Assembly (NCBI RefSeq): GCF_014199525.1
Contig: NZ_JACHNU010000003.1
Span: 62,001 to 126,000, forward strand
Source of the DNA: Conexibacter arvalis
Lineage (GTDB): Bacteria; Actinomycetota; Thermoleophilia; Solirubrobacterales; Solirubrobacteraceae
Direction: 5' to 3'
DNA: 64,000 nt
Shown here: positions 8,405 to 16,800 of the stretch, piece after piece
Numbering within the stretch: the first letter of the stretch is position 1
How the letters are laid out: each line of letters opens with the position of its first letter
Program-made: the position numbers and the translations under genes
Notes under the pieces: generated by a model
What the model was told of the DNA's origin: nothing
What the model saw: the letters and a program-made list of their open reading frames with translations, nothing else
Database searches by the model: none

Positions 8405-9675
8405 CGGTCGTCCTTCGGCGGCGCGTCGGCCGCGTCGGCGGGAGGCGCCGCGTCAGCGGAAGGCGCCGCGTCAGCGGAAGGCGCGGCGTCGGCGGAAGGC
8501 GCGGCGTCGGCGGGAGGCGCGGCGCCGGCCGGCAGCGCGGCCTGGGCGGTCCGGATCGCGAGCTGGTGGAGCATGCTCTCCTGCGGCTCGCCCTCGCCCC
8601 AGAAGGCGGCCTGCGCATCCGCGCCGGCGCGGCGGTATGCCTGCTCCAGGTGCCACGGCATGTCGTCCCACGTGCCGGCGGCGCGCAGGAACGCCCTGCC
8701 GCCGAGCTCGTACAGCAGCAAGCGGTTGTTGCCGCAGCCCATGAAGTGGCCCGCGTGGGTCGTGAGGTCGAAGGCGACGAGCGGCGTCGCGCCGTCGGGG
8801 ACCGGCTGGGGCTCGTCGCGCCCGACGCGCGCCATCCCGTCGTTGAGCTCCGAGACGTAGGCCGCCAGCGGCTCGGGCTCCGCGTGCGTCAGCAGCCGCG
8901 TGATCGTCACGTAGCCGCGCGTGAAGACCGGTGCCTTCTCGGCCAGCTGCGCGGCGACCTCGATCTCGAACGTCTGCCCGGCCAGCCCGCCGCGCCGCAG
9001 CGGCGTGAAGCGCCCGATCGCGGTCGCGAAGTCGGGCCACGTCTCCGGCTGCGTCAGCGCCGCGACGATCGCGTCGGCGGAGGGCACCTCGACCGGCGCG
9101 TAGGTGTGCCAGACCTGCTCGGCGAGCGGCCTCGCGGCGGGCGTGAGCGGCCCGAGCTTCGCGAGCCGCAGCCGCCGCTCCGGGTCGTAGGCGGCCTTGT
9201 CGGCCTCGGTCTCGAAGGCGATCCCCCAGCCGCGGCGGGCGTCGTCGCCATACGCCGCCGGGAACCAGTCGCCGAGGAGGCGCGCCGCGCCGGCGAGCAG
9301 CTGCTCGCGGTCGAGCGTGCCGCGGTCGCCGTCGGCGCCGTGGAGCCGGCGGCGGCCGAAGGCGCGGTGGAAGGCGAGCACGTCGGGTGCGTGCAGGCGG
9401 CGGCCGTCGTGGCCGTGCCACCAGGTCGTCACGATCGCGAACGCGAGCCGCAGGTCGTCGACGTCGCGCAGCCGCGGATCGCGGGCGTAGTAGGCGGCGT
9501 TGAGGAAGTCGGTCACCCAGCCGCTCGCGTCGGGGGCGGCGATCGAGCTGCCGCTCATGCGCGCGAAGCGGCCCTGCTCGGAGTGGACGAGCCGGCGCGC
9601 CAGCAGCCCGGCGCCGATCGTGCCCGCGGCGGCCGCGGCGACCGCCGCTCCGCGTCTCGTCGTCGTGCTCGCCAT
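8401..9675 (-). CDS. Unknown anchored or exported protein co-translated with the FAD oxidoreductase
   Basis: 424 aa. I chose ATG 9675 because GGAGG lies about 5 nt upstream and the N-terminus then begins with an Arg pair followed by an Ala/Gly-rich hydrophobic stretch (residues 7-27), which could be a Tat/Sec signal or anchor. The middle is a globular region rich in Trp and His (WWHGHDGRR, GHFMGCGNNRLLLYELGG). The last ~45 residues are a repeat of ADAAPS type encoded by an 18-bp DNA repeat. I do not recognise the family. The ATGA overlap with the downstream flavoenzyme suggests a substrate-presenting or electron-transfer partner (inference). Confidence 0.75.
   Translation of the reverse strand: MASTTTRRGAAVAAAAAGTIGAGLLARRLVHSEQGRFARMSGSSIAAPDASGWVTDFLNAAYYARDPRLRDVDDLRLAFAIVTTWWHGHDGRRLHAPDVLAFHRAFGRRRLHGADGDRGTLDREQLLAGAARLLGDWFPAAYGDDARRGWGIAFETEADKAAYDPERRLRLAKLGPLTPAARPLAEQVWHTYAPVEVPSADAIVAALTQPETWPDFATAIGRFTPLRRGGLAGQTFEIEVAAQLAEKAPVFTRGYVTITRLLTHAEPEPLAAYVSELNDGMARVGRDEPQPVPDGATPLVAFDLTTHAGHFMGCGNNRLLLYELGGRAFLRAAGTWDDMPWHLEQAYRRAGADAQAAFWGEGEPQESMLHQLAIRTAQAALPAGAAPPADAAPSADAAPSADAAPSADAAPPADAADAPPKDDR
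8434..8523. repeat. 18-bp tandem repeat, five copies, inside a coding region
   Basis: Five consecutive 18-bp units (GTCGGCGGGAGGCGCCGC and one- to three-base variants) encode the Ala/Asp/Pro/Ser tail of the unknown protein 8401-9675. Eighteen is a multiple of three, so copy-number change would only alter tail length. Confidence 0.9.
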
Positions 9676-9832
9676 GGTGACCTCCGGTGGTGCGGGTGTT
9701 GGAGCTGTCGCGGACGGTAGTACCCCCGACGCGCCCGATGATGTGCGCCAGGACACACCTCCGAGCGGTTCCGTAGTCCCTACGGAGACCGCACGCGGGC
9801 CTCCACGCCTGCACGGAGCGGACGCGGACGGC

Positions 9833-9838
9833 TATGGT
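9833..9838 (+). promoter_or_regulatory. -10-like hexamer TATGGT, 6 nt before GTG 9845
   Basis: TATGGT, then CGCGTC, then GTG, with no Shine-Dalgarno. This predicts a leaderless transcript for the response regulator. In the same divergent leader, GGTTCCGTAGTCCCTACGGAGACC (about 9759-9783) can form a small hairpin. Confidence 0.5.
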
Positions 9839-9844
9839 CGCGTC

Positions 9845-10540
9845 GTGAGCGAATCCGCCGACAGCCGGGCTGCCGTCGAGGCCCCGATCCGCGTCGTGAT
9901 CGCCGACGACCACCAGGTGGTCCGCACCGGCCTGCGGATGGTGCTCGACGCCGAGGCCGGCCTGGAGGTCGTCGCCGAGGCCGGCGACGTCCCCTCGGCG
10001 TTGCGCGCCGTCCGCTCCCACCGGCCGCACGTGCTCGTGCTCGATCTCAACATGCCGGGAGAGCCGAGCCTGCAGGCGATCCCGCGCTTCGTCGCCGAGC
10101 TGCCGGAGACGGCGATCGTCGTGCTGACGATGCAGCAGGACCCGGCCTTCGCACGCGAGGCGCTGCGCTCCGGCGCGCGCGGCTACGTGCTGAAGGAGGC
10201 GGCCGACGACGAGCTGGTGCAGGCGGTCCGCCTCGCCCACGCCGGCCGCACCTACCTCAACCCGGAGCTGGGCGCGCGGATGGCCGCGGAGCCGCCGCCG
10301 AGCGGCCCGCCCGACGACCTCACCGAGCGGGAGCTGCAGGTGCTGAGGCTGATCGCGCTCGGCCACACCAACAGCGAGATCGCGCAGCAGCTCTACCTCA
10401 GCGTCCGCACGGTCGAGTCGCATCGCGCGCACATCCAGCAGAAGGTCCGCCGCTCCTCGCGTGCGGAGCTGGTCCGCTACGCGCTCGACCACCGGCTGAT
10501 CGACGCCGGCGGGCCGCCGCCGTCGGGCGCCGCCGCCTGA
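9845..10540 (+). CDS. NarL/FixJ-type response regulator
   Basis: 231 aa from GTG 9845. The receiver domain (residues ~15-130) shows the acidic pair Asp21-Asp22, the phospho-acceptor Asp67 in LVLDLNMPG, the Thr in VVLTM and the Lys in GYVLKEA. The C-terminal LuxR-type HTH (about 160-225) reads LTEREVQVL-like, here LTERELQVLRLIALGHTNSEIAQQ. It would bind DNA when phosphorylated. No kinase is adjacent on the same strand, but the NarL-type kinase at 11270-12478, about 0.7 kb away, is the obvious partner. Divergent from the unknown protein gene 8401-9675. Confidence 0.9.
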   Translation: MSESADSRAAVEAPIRVVIADDHQVVRTGLRMVLDAEAGLEVVAEAGDVPSALRAVRSHRPHVLVLDLNMPGEPSLQAIPRFVAELPETAIVVLTMQQDPAFAREALRSGARGYVLKEAADDELVQAVRLAHAGRTYLNPELGARMAAEPPPSGPPDDLTERELQVLRLIALGHTNSEIAQQLYLSVRTVESHRAHIQQKVRRSSRAELVRYALDHRLIDAGGPPPSGAAA

Positions 10541-10587
10541 AGAGGGGCCGGGTGCTGACGCGGTCGGGCGCTCGGCGCAATACCTAA

Positions 10588-10603
10588 CGCTGAGTATTCA
10601 GCG
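10588..10603. promoter_or_regulatory. Inverted repeat CGCTGA-N4-TCAGCG in an A+T-richer leader; candidate operator
   Basis: A perfect 6-bp inverted repeat with a GTAT spacer, overlapped by a second one (AATAC ... GTATT). It lies in the only A+T-richer stretch between the response regulator and the tandem-XRE gene. A natural autoregulation site for the latter (inference). Confidence 0.45.
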
Positions 10604-10662
10604 ACCAGAACGTTCCGTGCATGGGTGGAACCGAACGGCGCGAGCCGTGACGATGCGGCCCA

Positions 10663-11286
10663 ATGCCGAATGGTCAACGACTCTGTACCGATCATGCGAT
10701 CGAACGCGAGCTGGGCGGCGCCGGGGCGATGGGCGCCATGCTGCGCAACCTCCGCAGCCGCGCCGGCATCACGCAGCGTGACCTCGCCGCGCGCGAGGGA
10801 CTGCACCGCAACTACCTCGGCGCGCTCGAGCGCGGGACCGTCGCCAACCCCGGGCTCGCGACCGTCAGCAGGCTCGCGCGGGCGCTCGACGTCAGCGTCG
10901 CCGTCCTCGCCGAGAGCTTCGTCCGCCCGCTGCCGCAGGGTCGGCCGGGCTCGATGCTCCCCCGGCCGCTCCCGCTCACGCTCGCCGAGCGGACCCCGGC
11001 CGACGCGATCCCCGGAGCGCCCGCGCTGGGCCGCGCGCTGCGGCTGCTGCGGCGGCGCAGGGAGCTGACGCGCGCGGCGCTCGCCGACGCGACCGGGATG
11101 CACAAGAACTACATCGGGAGCCTCGAGGACGGCCAGATCGCCAGCCCCGGCCTGCTGACGATCACCCGGCTCGTCCACGGGCTGCAGGGCCCCGGCCCCC
11201 ACGAGCTCGGTTCGCTCGCCGCGAGCGTCGGGGTGCTCGCCTGCGTCTTCGCCGGCGAGCCGGTCCAGGTCAGGGCAGCGGCGTAG
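10663..11286 (+). CDS. Regulator with two tandem XRE-type helix-turn-helix domains
   Basis: 207 aa from ATG 10663; ATG 10729 (MGAMLRNLRSRAG) is an equally possible start. HTH domain 1 spans residues ~25-85 (ITQRDLAAREGLHRNYLGALERG) and HTH domain 2 spans ~125-185 (LTRAALADATGMHKNYIGSLEDG). The halves are clearly related, which suggests an internal duplication so that one chain could recognise a two-part site. No effector domain is present. Its stop lies 17 nt inside the convergent sensor-kinase gene, so the two 3' ends overlap. Confidence 0.8.
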   Translation: MPNGQRLCTDHAIERELGGAGAMGAMLRNLRSRAGITQRDLAAREGLHRNYLGALERGTVANPGLATVSRLARALDVSVAVLAESFVRPLPQGRPGSMLPRPLPLTLAERTPADAIPGAPALGRALRLLRRRRELTRAALADATGMHKNYIGSLEDGQIASPGLLTITRLVHGLQGPGPHELGSLAASVGVLACVFAGEPVQVRAAA

Positions 11287-12478
11287 GCGCGCCGCCGTCG
11301 GCCGGCGCGTAGCCGCCGGAGCGCGGGCCGTCGGCGCGCAGGATCGCGTGGACGGTCGTGCCCGCCCCGGGCGCGCTGCGAACCTCCAGCGATCCGCCGG
11401 CCAGCACGACGCGCTCCTGCATCCCGATCAGCCCGAAGCCGCCGCGCGGCGCCTCCGGGTCGAAGCCGCGCCCGTCGTCGCGGACGGTCAGCTCGACGCG
11501 GCCGTCGCGCGCGCGGACGGCGACCTCGACGCGTTCGGCGTGCGCATGCTTGACGACGTTCGTGAGCGCCTCCTGCACGAGCCGGTAGAGCGCGGTCTCC
11601 AGCGCCGGGGAGAGGCGGCCGGCCTCGCCCGCGGCGCCCTCGAGCGCGACGTCGGTCTCGACGACGACCCCCTCGACGGCGGCGACGCGGTCGGCGAGGC
11701 TCTCCAGCGCCGGCTGCAGCCCCAGCTCGTCGAGCGCCGCCGGACGCAGCTCGGTGATGAGCGTGCGCAGCTTCTCGATCTCGGTGCCGATCTCGCCGAC
11801 GGCCGCGCGGATCGCACGCTCCACCTGCTCGGGCTCGCTGCGCCGCAGCGCCGAGGAGAGCAGCATCTGCAGCCCGCCGAGGCCCTGCAGCGTCTCGTCG
11901 TGCAGCTCGCGCGCCCAGCGCCGGCGCTCCTGCTCGGCCGCGGCGAGCGTGTCGCGCAGCCGCTGCTGCTCGAAGCGGCCGGCGTTGTCGATCGCGACCG
12001 CCGCCCAGTCGGCGAGGATCACCGCCGCCTCCTCGTCGGCGGCGTCGAAGTCGCCGTCGCGCTTGTCGGTCAGGTAGAGGTTGCCCCACGCTCTCCCGCG
12101 GACGACGATCGGGACGCCGAGGAAGCTCCGCATCGGCGGATGGTGCGGCGGGAAGCCGTACGAGCGCGGATGCTCGCGCAGGTCGTGGAGGCGCAGCGGT
12201 CTCGGGTCTCTGATCAGCAGGCCAAGGATGCCGTGGCCGCGCGGCAGGTCGCCGATCCGCGCGCGCGTCTCCACGTCGATGCCGCGCGCGAGGAACCGCT
12301 CCAGCTCGGCCCGCACGTCGTCGAGGACGCCGATCGCGGCGTAGCGGGCGCCGGTGACCTCGCGCGCGACGTCGGCGATCTGCGTCAGCAGCGCCTCCAG
12401 GTCGAGCTGCTGGACGAGCGCGCGGCCGACCTCGATCAGCCGCCTGAGCCGGTCCTCGTCAAGGCCTTCGGTCGCCAT
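11270..12478 (-). CDS. GAF-domain sensor histidine kinase (NarL/DevS type)
   Basis: 402 aa. Residues ~15-170 form a GAF domain with HPRSYGFPPHHPPMRSFLGVP and GNLYLTDK, very like the GAF domains of mycobacterial DevS/DosT, where a nearby His binds haem. HisKA_3 follows with phospho-acceptor His193 (ARELHDETLQG). A C-terminal HATPase has the N box (EALTNVVKHA) and G boxes (DDGRGFD, GFGLIGMQER). No TM segment, so cytosolic. Likely partner of the response regulator at 9845 (inference). The start lies 43 nt inside the upstream acyltransferase gene, so expression is probably coupled. An oxygen/redox-sensing role would fit the neighbouring cytochrome bd operon but is unproven. Confidence 0.87.
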   Translation of the reverse strand: MATEGLDEDRLRRLIEVGRALVQQLDLEALLTQIADVAREVTGARYAAIGVLDDVRAELERFLARGIDVETRARIGDLPRGHGILGLLIRDPRPLRLHDLREHPRSYGFPPHHPPMRSFLGVPIVVRGRAWGNLYLTDKRDGDFDAADEEAAVILADWAAVAIDNAGRFEQQRLRDTLAAAEQERRRWARELHDETLQGLGGLQMLLSSALRRSEPEQVERAIRAAVGEIGTEIEKLRTLITELRPAALDELGLQPALESLADRVAAVEGVVVETDVALEGAAGEAGRLSPALETALYRLVQEALTNVVKHAHAERVEVAVRARDGRVELTVRDDGRGFDPEAPRGGFGLIGMQERVVLAGGSLEVRSAPGAGTTVHAILRADGPRSGGYAPADGGAPTPLP

Positions 12479-13647
12479 CGGCTGCTGATTGAAGCAGTCG
12501 CCGGGGTGGTCCCGCGCCCGGCCCGCCGCCGCGTCAGCGCGCGACCGCGCTCGATCGCCGGCCGCTCGACCCACCGCCAGCTGGCCGCGGCGACCGGGAC
12601 GGTCAGCAGCAGCGCGACCAGCGTGCCCGGCACGGTCTGGAGCGGCAGCACTCCGAGGTGGCGGGCGTACAGCAGCAGCGGCACGTGCCACAGGTAGACG
12701 CCGTAGGAGATCGTCCCGAAGGCGACGAGCGGCCGCCAGCGCAGCGCCGCGGTCCCCGTGCCGTCGCCTCCGGCCGCTGCGACGACGATCAGCGCGAAGC
12801 CGGCGGCGCCGGGCAGGTCGCGCCAGATCCGGTACGAGTAGGAGCCCGACTCCGAGGCGGCGCCGTGCGCCTGCCAGACGGCGTCGGCGACGACGAGCAG
12901 GCAGCCGCCGAGCAGCAGCGGCCAGACGACGCGCGGGCCGAAGCGGGGGCGGCCGTCGAGCGCGACCGCCGCCAGCATGCCGAGCGCGAAGTACGGCAGC
13001 ATCGCCGGCAGCACCTTGCCGGCGACGATCGAGCCGCCGCCGGCGATCGCGTGGTTGTAGACGACGCCGACGGCGAGCAGCGCGAGCGGGACGAGCGCCT
13101 GGGCCGCGCGCCGGCGCGGCAGCCGCAGGGAGACGAGCAGGGCGAGGAGCGGCAGCAGCAGGTAGAAGCTGACCTCGACCGCGAGCGTCCACATCGGCGG
13201 GTCGAGCTTCATCACCGAGCCGGGGTTGAAGTTCTGCGCGAAGACGAGGAAGAGCGGCAGCAGATCCGCGTCGGGCAGCCGCACCCCCGGCGTTCCCGCG
13301 GCACCCCACAGAAGCGCGATCGAGCCGGCCAATGCGAGGTAGTACCCGGGCAGGACGCGCGCGCCGCGATGGACGAGGTACGCGGCCGTCCCGGGGCGGT
13401 CGCGCCGTCCGCGGCCGGCGGCGACCCACGGGCGCCACAGCAGGAAGCCGCTGAGGACGAAGAAGAGCACGAGGCCGAGCCGCCCTTCGTGGAGCGCGTA
13501 GTCGACGACCGACGCGCGCGAGCCCGCCGAGACGTCGACGCGCGTGTAGAGCCAGCCGTGGAAGACCAGCACCGTGAGCGCGGCGAGACCGCGAAGACCG
13601 TCGATCGCATCGCTGCGACTGGGTGATGTGGGGCTCTTGTGCGTCAT
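12436..13647 (-). CDS. Membrane acyltransferase, acyltransferase-3 (OafA/YrhL) family
   Basis: 403 aa. The N-terminus has the family signature DGLRGLAALTVLVFHGW (Arg ... His). About ten hydrophobic segments follow, along with the conserved RxxRxxPxYY-like block (HRGARVLPGYYLAL) and the ending W-x-V-E-R-P. These enzymes O-acylate cell-surface glycans or glycolipids. The last ~25 residues are polar. It is the upstream gene of an overlapping pair with the sensor kinase; acceptor unknown. Confidence 0.87.
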   Translation of the reverse strand: MTHKSPTSPSRSDAIDGLRGLAALTVLVFHGWLYTRVDVSAGSRASVVDYALHEGRLGLVLFFVLSGFLLWRPWVAAGRGRRDRPGTAAYLVHRGARVLPGYYLALAGSIALLWGAAGTPGVRLPDADLLPLFLVFAQNFNPGSVMKLDPPMWTLAVEVSFYLLLPLLALLVSLRLPRRRAAQALVPLALLAVGVVYNHAIAGGGSIVAGKVLPAMLPYFALGMLAAVALDGRPRFGPRVVWPLLLGGCLLVVADAVWQAHGAASESGSYSYRIWRDLPGAAGFALIVVAAAGGDGTGTAALRWRPLVAFGTISYGVYLWHVPLLLYARHLGVLPLQTVPGTLVALLLTVPVAAASWRWVERPAIERGRALTRRRAGRGTTPATASISSRWRPKALTRTGSGG

Positions 13648-13806
13648 GGGCTCCGTCGCGTCGCACCTCAGCAGCGCCTCCTCAAGCGACGAGGGCGGCG
13701 TCGCGGAGCGGAACCGACGCGGAAGGCTAGCGACCGCGGATGAGATCGGGGTGAGTGCGTGTGGGGGCGGGGCGGGGCGGCGCGGGCGGACGGGCGGGCG
13801 TGGCGG

Positions 13807-16800
13807 CTACGCGGCGCGCGCCGGCGGCGCGAGCTCGGCGAGTCTGCCGCCGCGCAGCTCGACGACGCGGTCGGCGCGGGCGACCAGCGCGGGGTCGTGC
13901 GTGACGATCAGCACGCCGCGATCGCCGGCGGCGGCGTCGAGGTCGCGCATGACGTCGCGGGCGGTCGCGGGGTCGAGGTGCGAGGTCGGCTCGTCGAGCA
14001 CGAGGAAGCGCGCGTCGGAGAGCGCCGCGCGCGCCAGCACGAGCCGCTGCCGCTCGCCGCCCGACAGCTGGGCTCCGTCCTCGCCGACGATCGTGTCGAG
14101 ACCGGCCGGCTGGGCGGCGATCCAGCGGCCGAGGCCGGCGACGCGCAGGGCCGCGCGCAGTTCGTCGTCGCTCGCGCCGCGGCGCGCGAGCAGGACGTTC
14201 TCGCGCACCGTCGTCGTGAAGACGCGCGCGTCCTGCGCGACGACCAGCACCGCGGCGCGCGCGTCCGCCTGCGCCGCCTCGCGCAGGTCGACGCCGCCGA
14301 GCAGGACACGGCCGCCGTCGGGGTCGATCAGGCGCCCGGCCAGCCGCGCCAGCGTCGTCTTGCCGGTCCCGCTCGGCCCGACGAGCACGACCCGCTCCCC
14401 GGGCGCGATCGCGAGCGAGACGCCGTCGAGGATGCACGGCCGCCCGGGACCACAGCCGCCGGTGCAGTTGGCACAGTCGTGTTCCGCATGCGACAGATCT
14501 GTCGCACGCGGAACGGAACCGTCCGCGGCGGACGGCGATGTCGCCGACGGGACCGGATCGTCCCCCTCGGAGACGACGGCGACGCGCGAAGCCGCAGGTG
14601 CTTTTCCGTCCGGGAGAAAGACGGTCACGCGCTCGAAGACCAGCGCGCCGTCGGACGGCAGCGGGCGTGGGTGGGGCGGATCCTGCACGCGCGGCTCGCG
14701 GGCGATCAGCTCCTCGAGACGCGCCGCGGCGGCGGCGCATGCCCGCAGATGGCGAGCGGCGCCGCCGAGCGGCTCGACGGCCTCGAAGGCGGCGAGCGCG
14801 AGCAGCGCCAGCGCGGCGAGCAGGTCGCCGTCGAGACGGCCGTCGTCGACCGCCGGCGCAGCGACGGCGAGGACGGCGACGGCGCCGCAGCCGGCGAGCA
14901 GCGTCCCGAGGCCGACCGCCAACGCTCCGGCACGCGCGTCGGCGCGGGCGACGGCGGAGAGCTCCGCGTCTGCGGCGCGCAGACGCGCACGTCGCTCGTC
15001 GGCCCGTCCCGCGACGGCCAGTTCCGGCGCGCCCTCGGCCGTCTCGACCAGCAGCGCCGTCAGCGCGTCGCGTGCGGGACCCTGGCGACGGGCGGCGCGG
15101 GCCGCGGCGCGCGCGGTCAGCAGCGGGACGAGCGTCGCCGCCAGCAGCAGCGCCGCGGCGAGCGCGACGCCGGCCGCCGGCAGCACGACGGCCGCGGCGA
15201 TCGAGCAGCCGGCGATCGCGACCGCCGCGACGACCGGCGGCGCGAGCGCGCGCAGATAGAGATGCTGGAGCTGGTCGACGTCGGCGACGAAGCGGCTCAG
15301 CAGGTCGCCGGCGCGCAGACCGCCGACGTCGCCCGGGACCAGCGGAGCGAGCCGGCGGAAGCAGCGCACGCGCAGCTCGGCGAGGAGACGGAACGCGAGG
15401 TCGTGGGAGACGACGCGCTCGTAGTAGCGCAGGACCGCCCGTGTCATCCCGAAGAACCGCACCGCGACGATCACGACCAGCAGGCTCAGCACCGCCGGCT
15501 GCAGCGCCGCGCGGCTGATGAGGCTCCCGGAGGTCGCCAGCAGCGCCGCGGCGCACAGCGCCGCGCCGGCGCCGAGCGCGATCGTCGACGCGAGTCGCCC
15601 CCGCCGCGTCCGCACCGCGCCCGCCAGCCGCCCCAGCGCCCGGAGCTCGCCATACCACGCCCCGCGACCCCTCGCGCGACCGTCGCCGGACCGCGAGTCG
15701 CCGGAACCCGGCAGTCCGTCGGCCGCATGCTGGGCGGCCGGCGCCGGCGCCGTGACGGGCGAACCGCCGGCCGGGCGGGCCGCGTTGGCGTGGGCGTCGG
15801 ACGCCGAAGCCCCTTCACGCGTAGCGCCAGCCGAGCGCGCGGCAGCGGCAGCCGGCGCCGCCGCCGTCACGAGCGGAACGCCGGCCGGGCCGGCGGCGTC
15901 CGCGTGGGCGGCCTGCGCAGGCGCCTCCCGCGGGCCTGCGTGGCGCGGGCTGGCGGTGGGGTGGCGGGCGCTGAGCGTGGACACCGTCGGCGCGAGGTCC
16001 GGGGCGTCGGCGGCGACGCGGCCGGCGGCGAGGTGGACGATGCGGTCGGCGCGGGCGGCGAGGGCGGGCCGGTGGGCGATCAGCAGGGTCGTGCGGCCGC
16101 GTGCGAGCCGCTCGATGGCGGCCTCCACGGATGCGGCGGTCTCGGCATCGAGGTGCGCCGTCGGCTCGTCGAGCACGAGCAGCGGGGCATCGCGCAGGAA
16201 GGCGCGGGCGAGCGCGATCCGCTGCGCTTCGCCGGCCGAAAGCGGCCGCCCGCCGTCGCCCACCCGCGTCTCGATCCCTGCCGGGAGCGCCGCGGTGAAG
16301 CGCCCGGCACCCGCGGCGGCGAGTGCCGCGCGGACCTGGCGATCACTCGCATCCGGGTCGGCGAGCCGGACGTTGTCGGCGACCGTGCCGGTGAAGATCC
16401 GGGTCCGCTGCGGCACCCATGCGACCCGGCTGCGCCACGCCTCCGGGGCGATCGCACGCAGATCGACGCCGCCGCACGTGACGCGACCGGCGGTCGGGTC
16501 GAGCAGCCGCAGCGCGAGCGCGGCGACCGTCGACTTCCCTGCCCCGCTCTCCCCCACCAGCGCCGTGCAGCGGCCGGCCTCCAGCGTCAGTTCGAGCCCG
16601 TCGAGCACCGGCTCGGCCGCCGGGCGATCCGGCGCGGCTCCGGCGGCCGTCGTCGCATCATCGCGTCGCGGATGCGCGAAGCGAACGGCCTCGAAGCGGA
16701 GCCCGTGCGCGCCCGGGTCGGGCGCCGCTACCGCCTCGGCTCGCCCACCAGCGCTGGCGCGTCGGCGCTCGTTGGCGGTTTGTACAGGAATAGCCTGCAC

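Noticed and set aside
5252-8860. Very long ORFs opposite or out of frame with clear genes (also 3267-8618 minus, 13759-19386 plus, 23055-27125 minus, 24134-29476 plus, 27552-29450 minus).
   Set aside because: They are GC-bias artefacts: low-complexity Arg/Ala/Gly/Asp protein, no domain, and each lies over genes with clear motifs in another frame.
11270-13666. A single 798-aa fusion ORF spanning acyltransferase and histidine kinase.
   Set aside because: The N-terminal part of that frame is Arg/Ala junk; the acyltransferase is clear in another frame (12436-13647) and the kinase starts properly at 12478.
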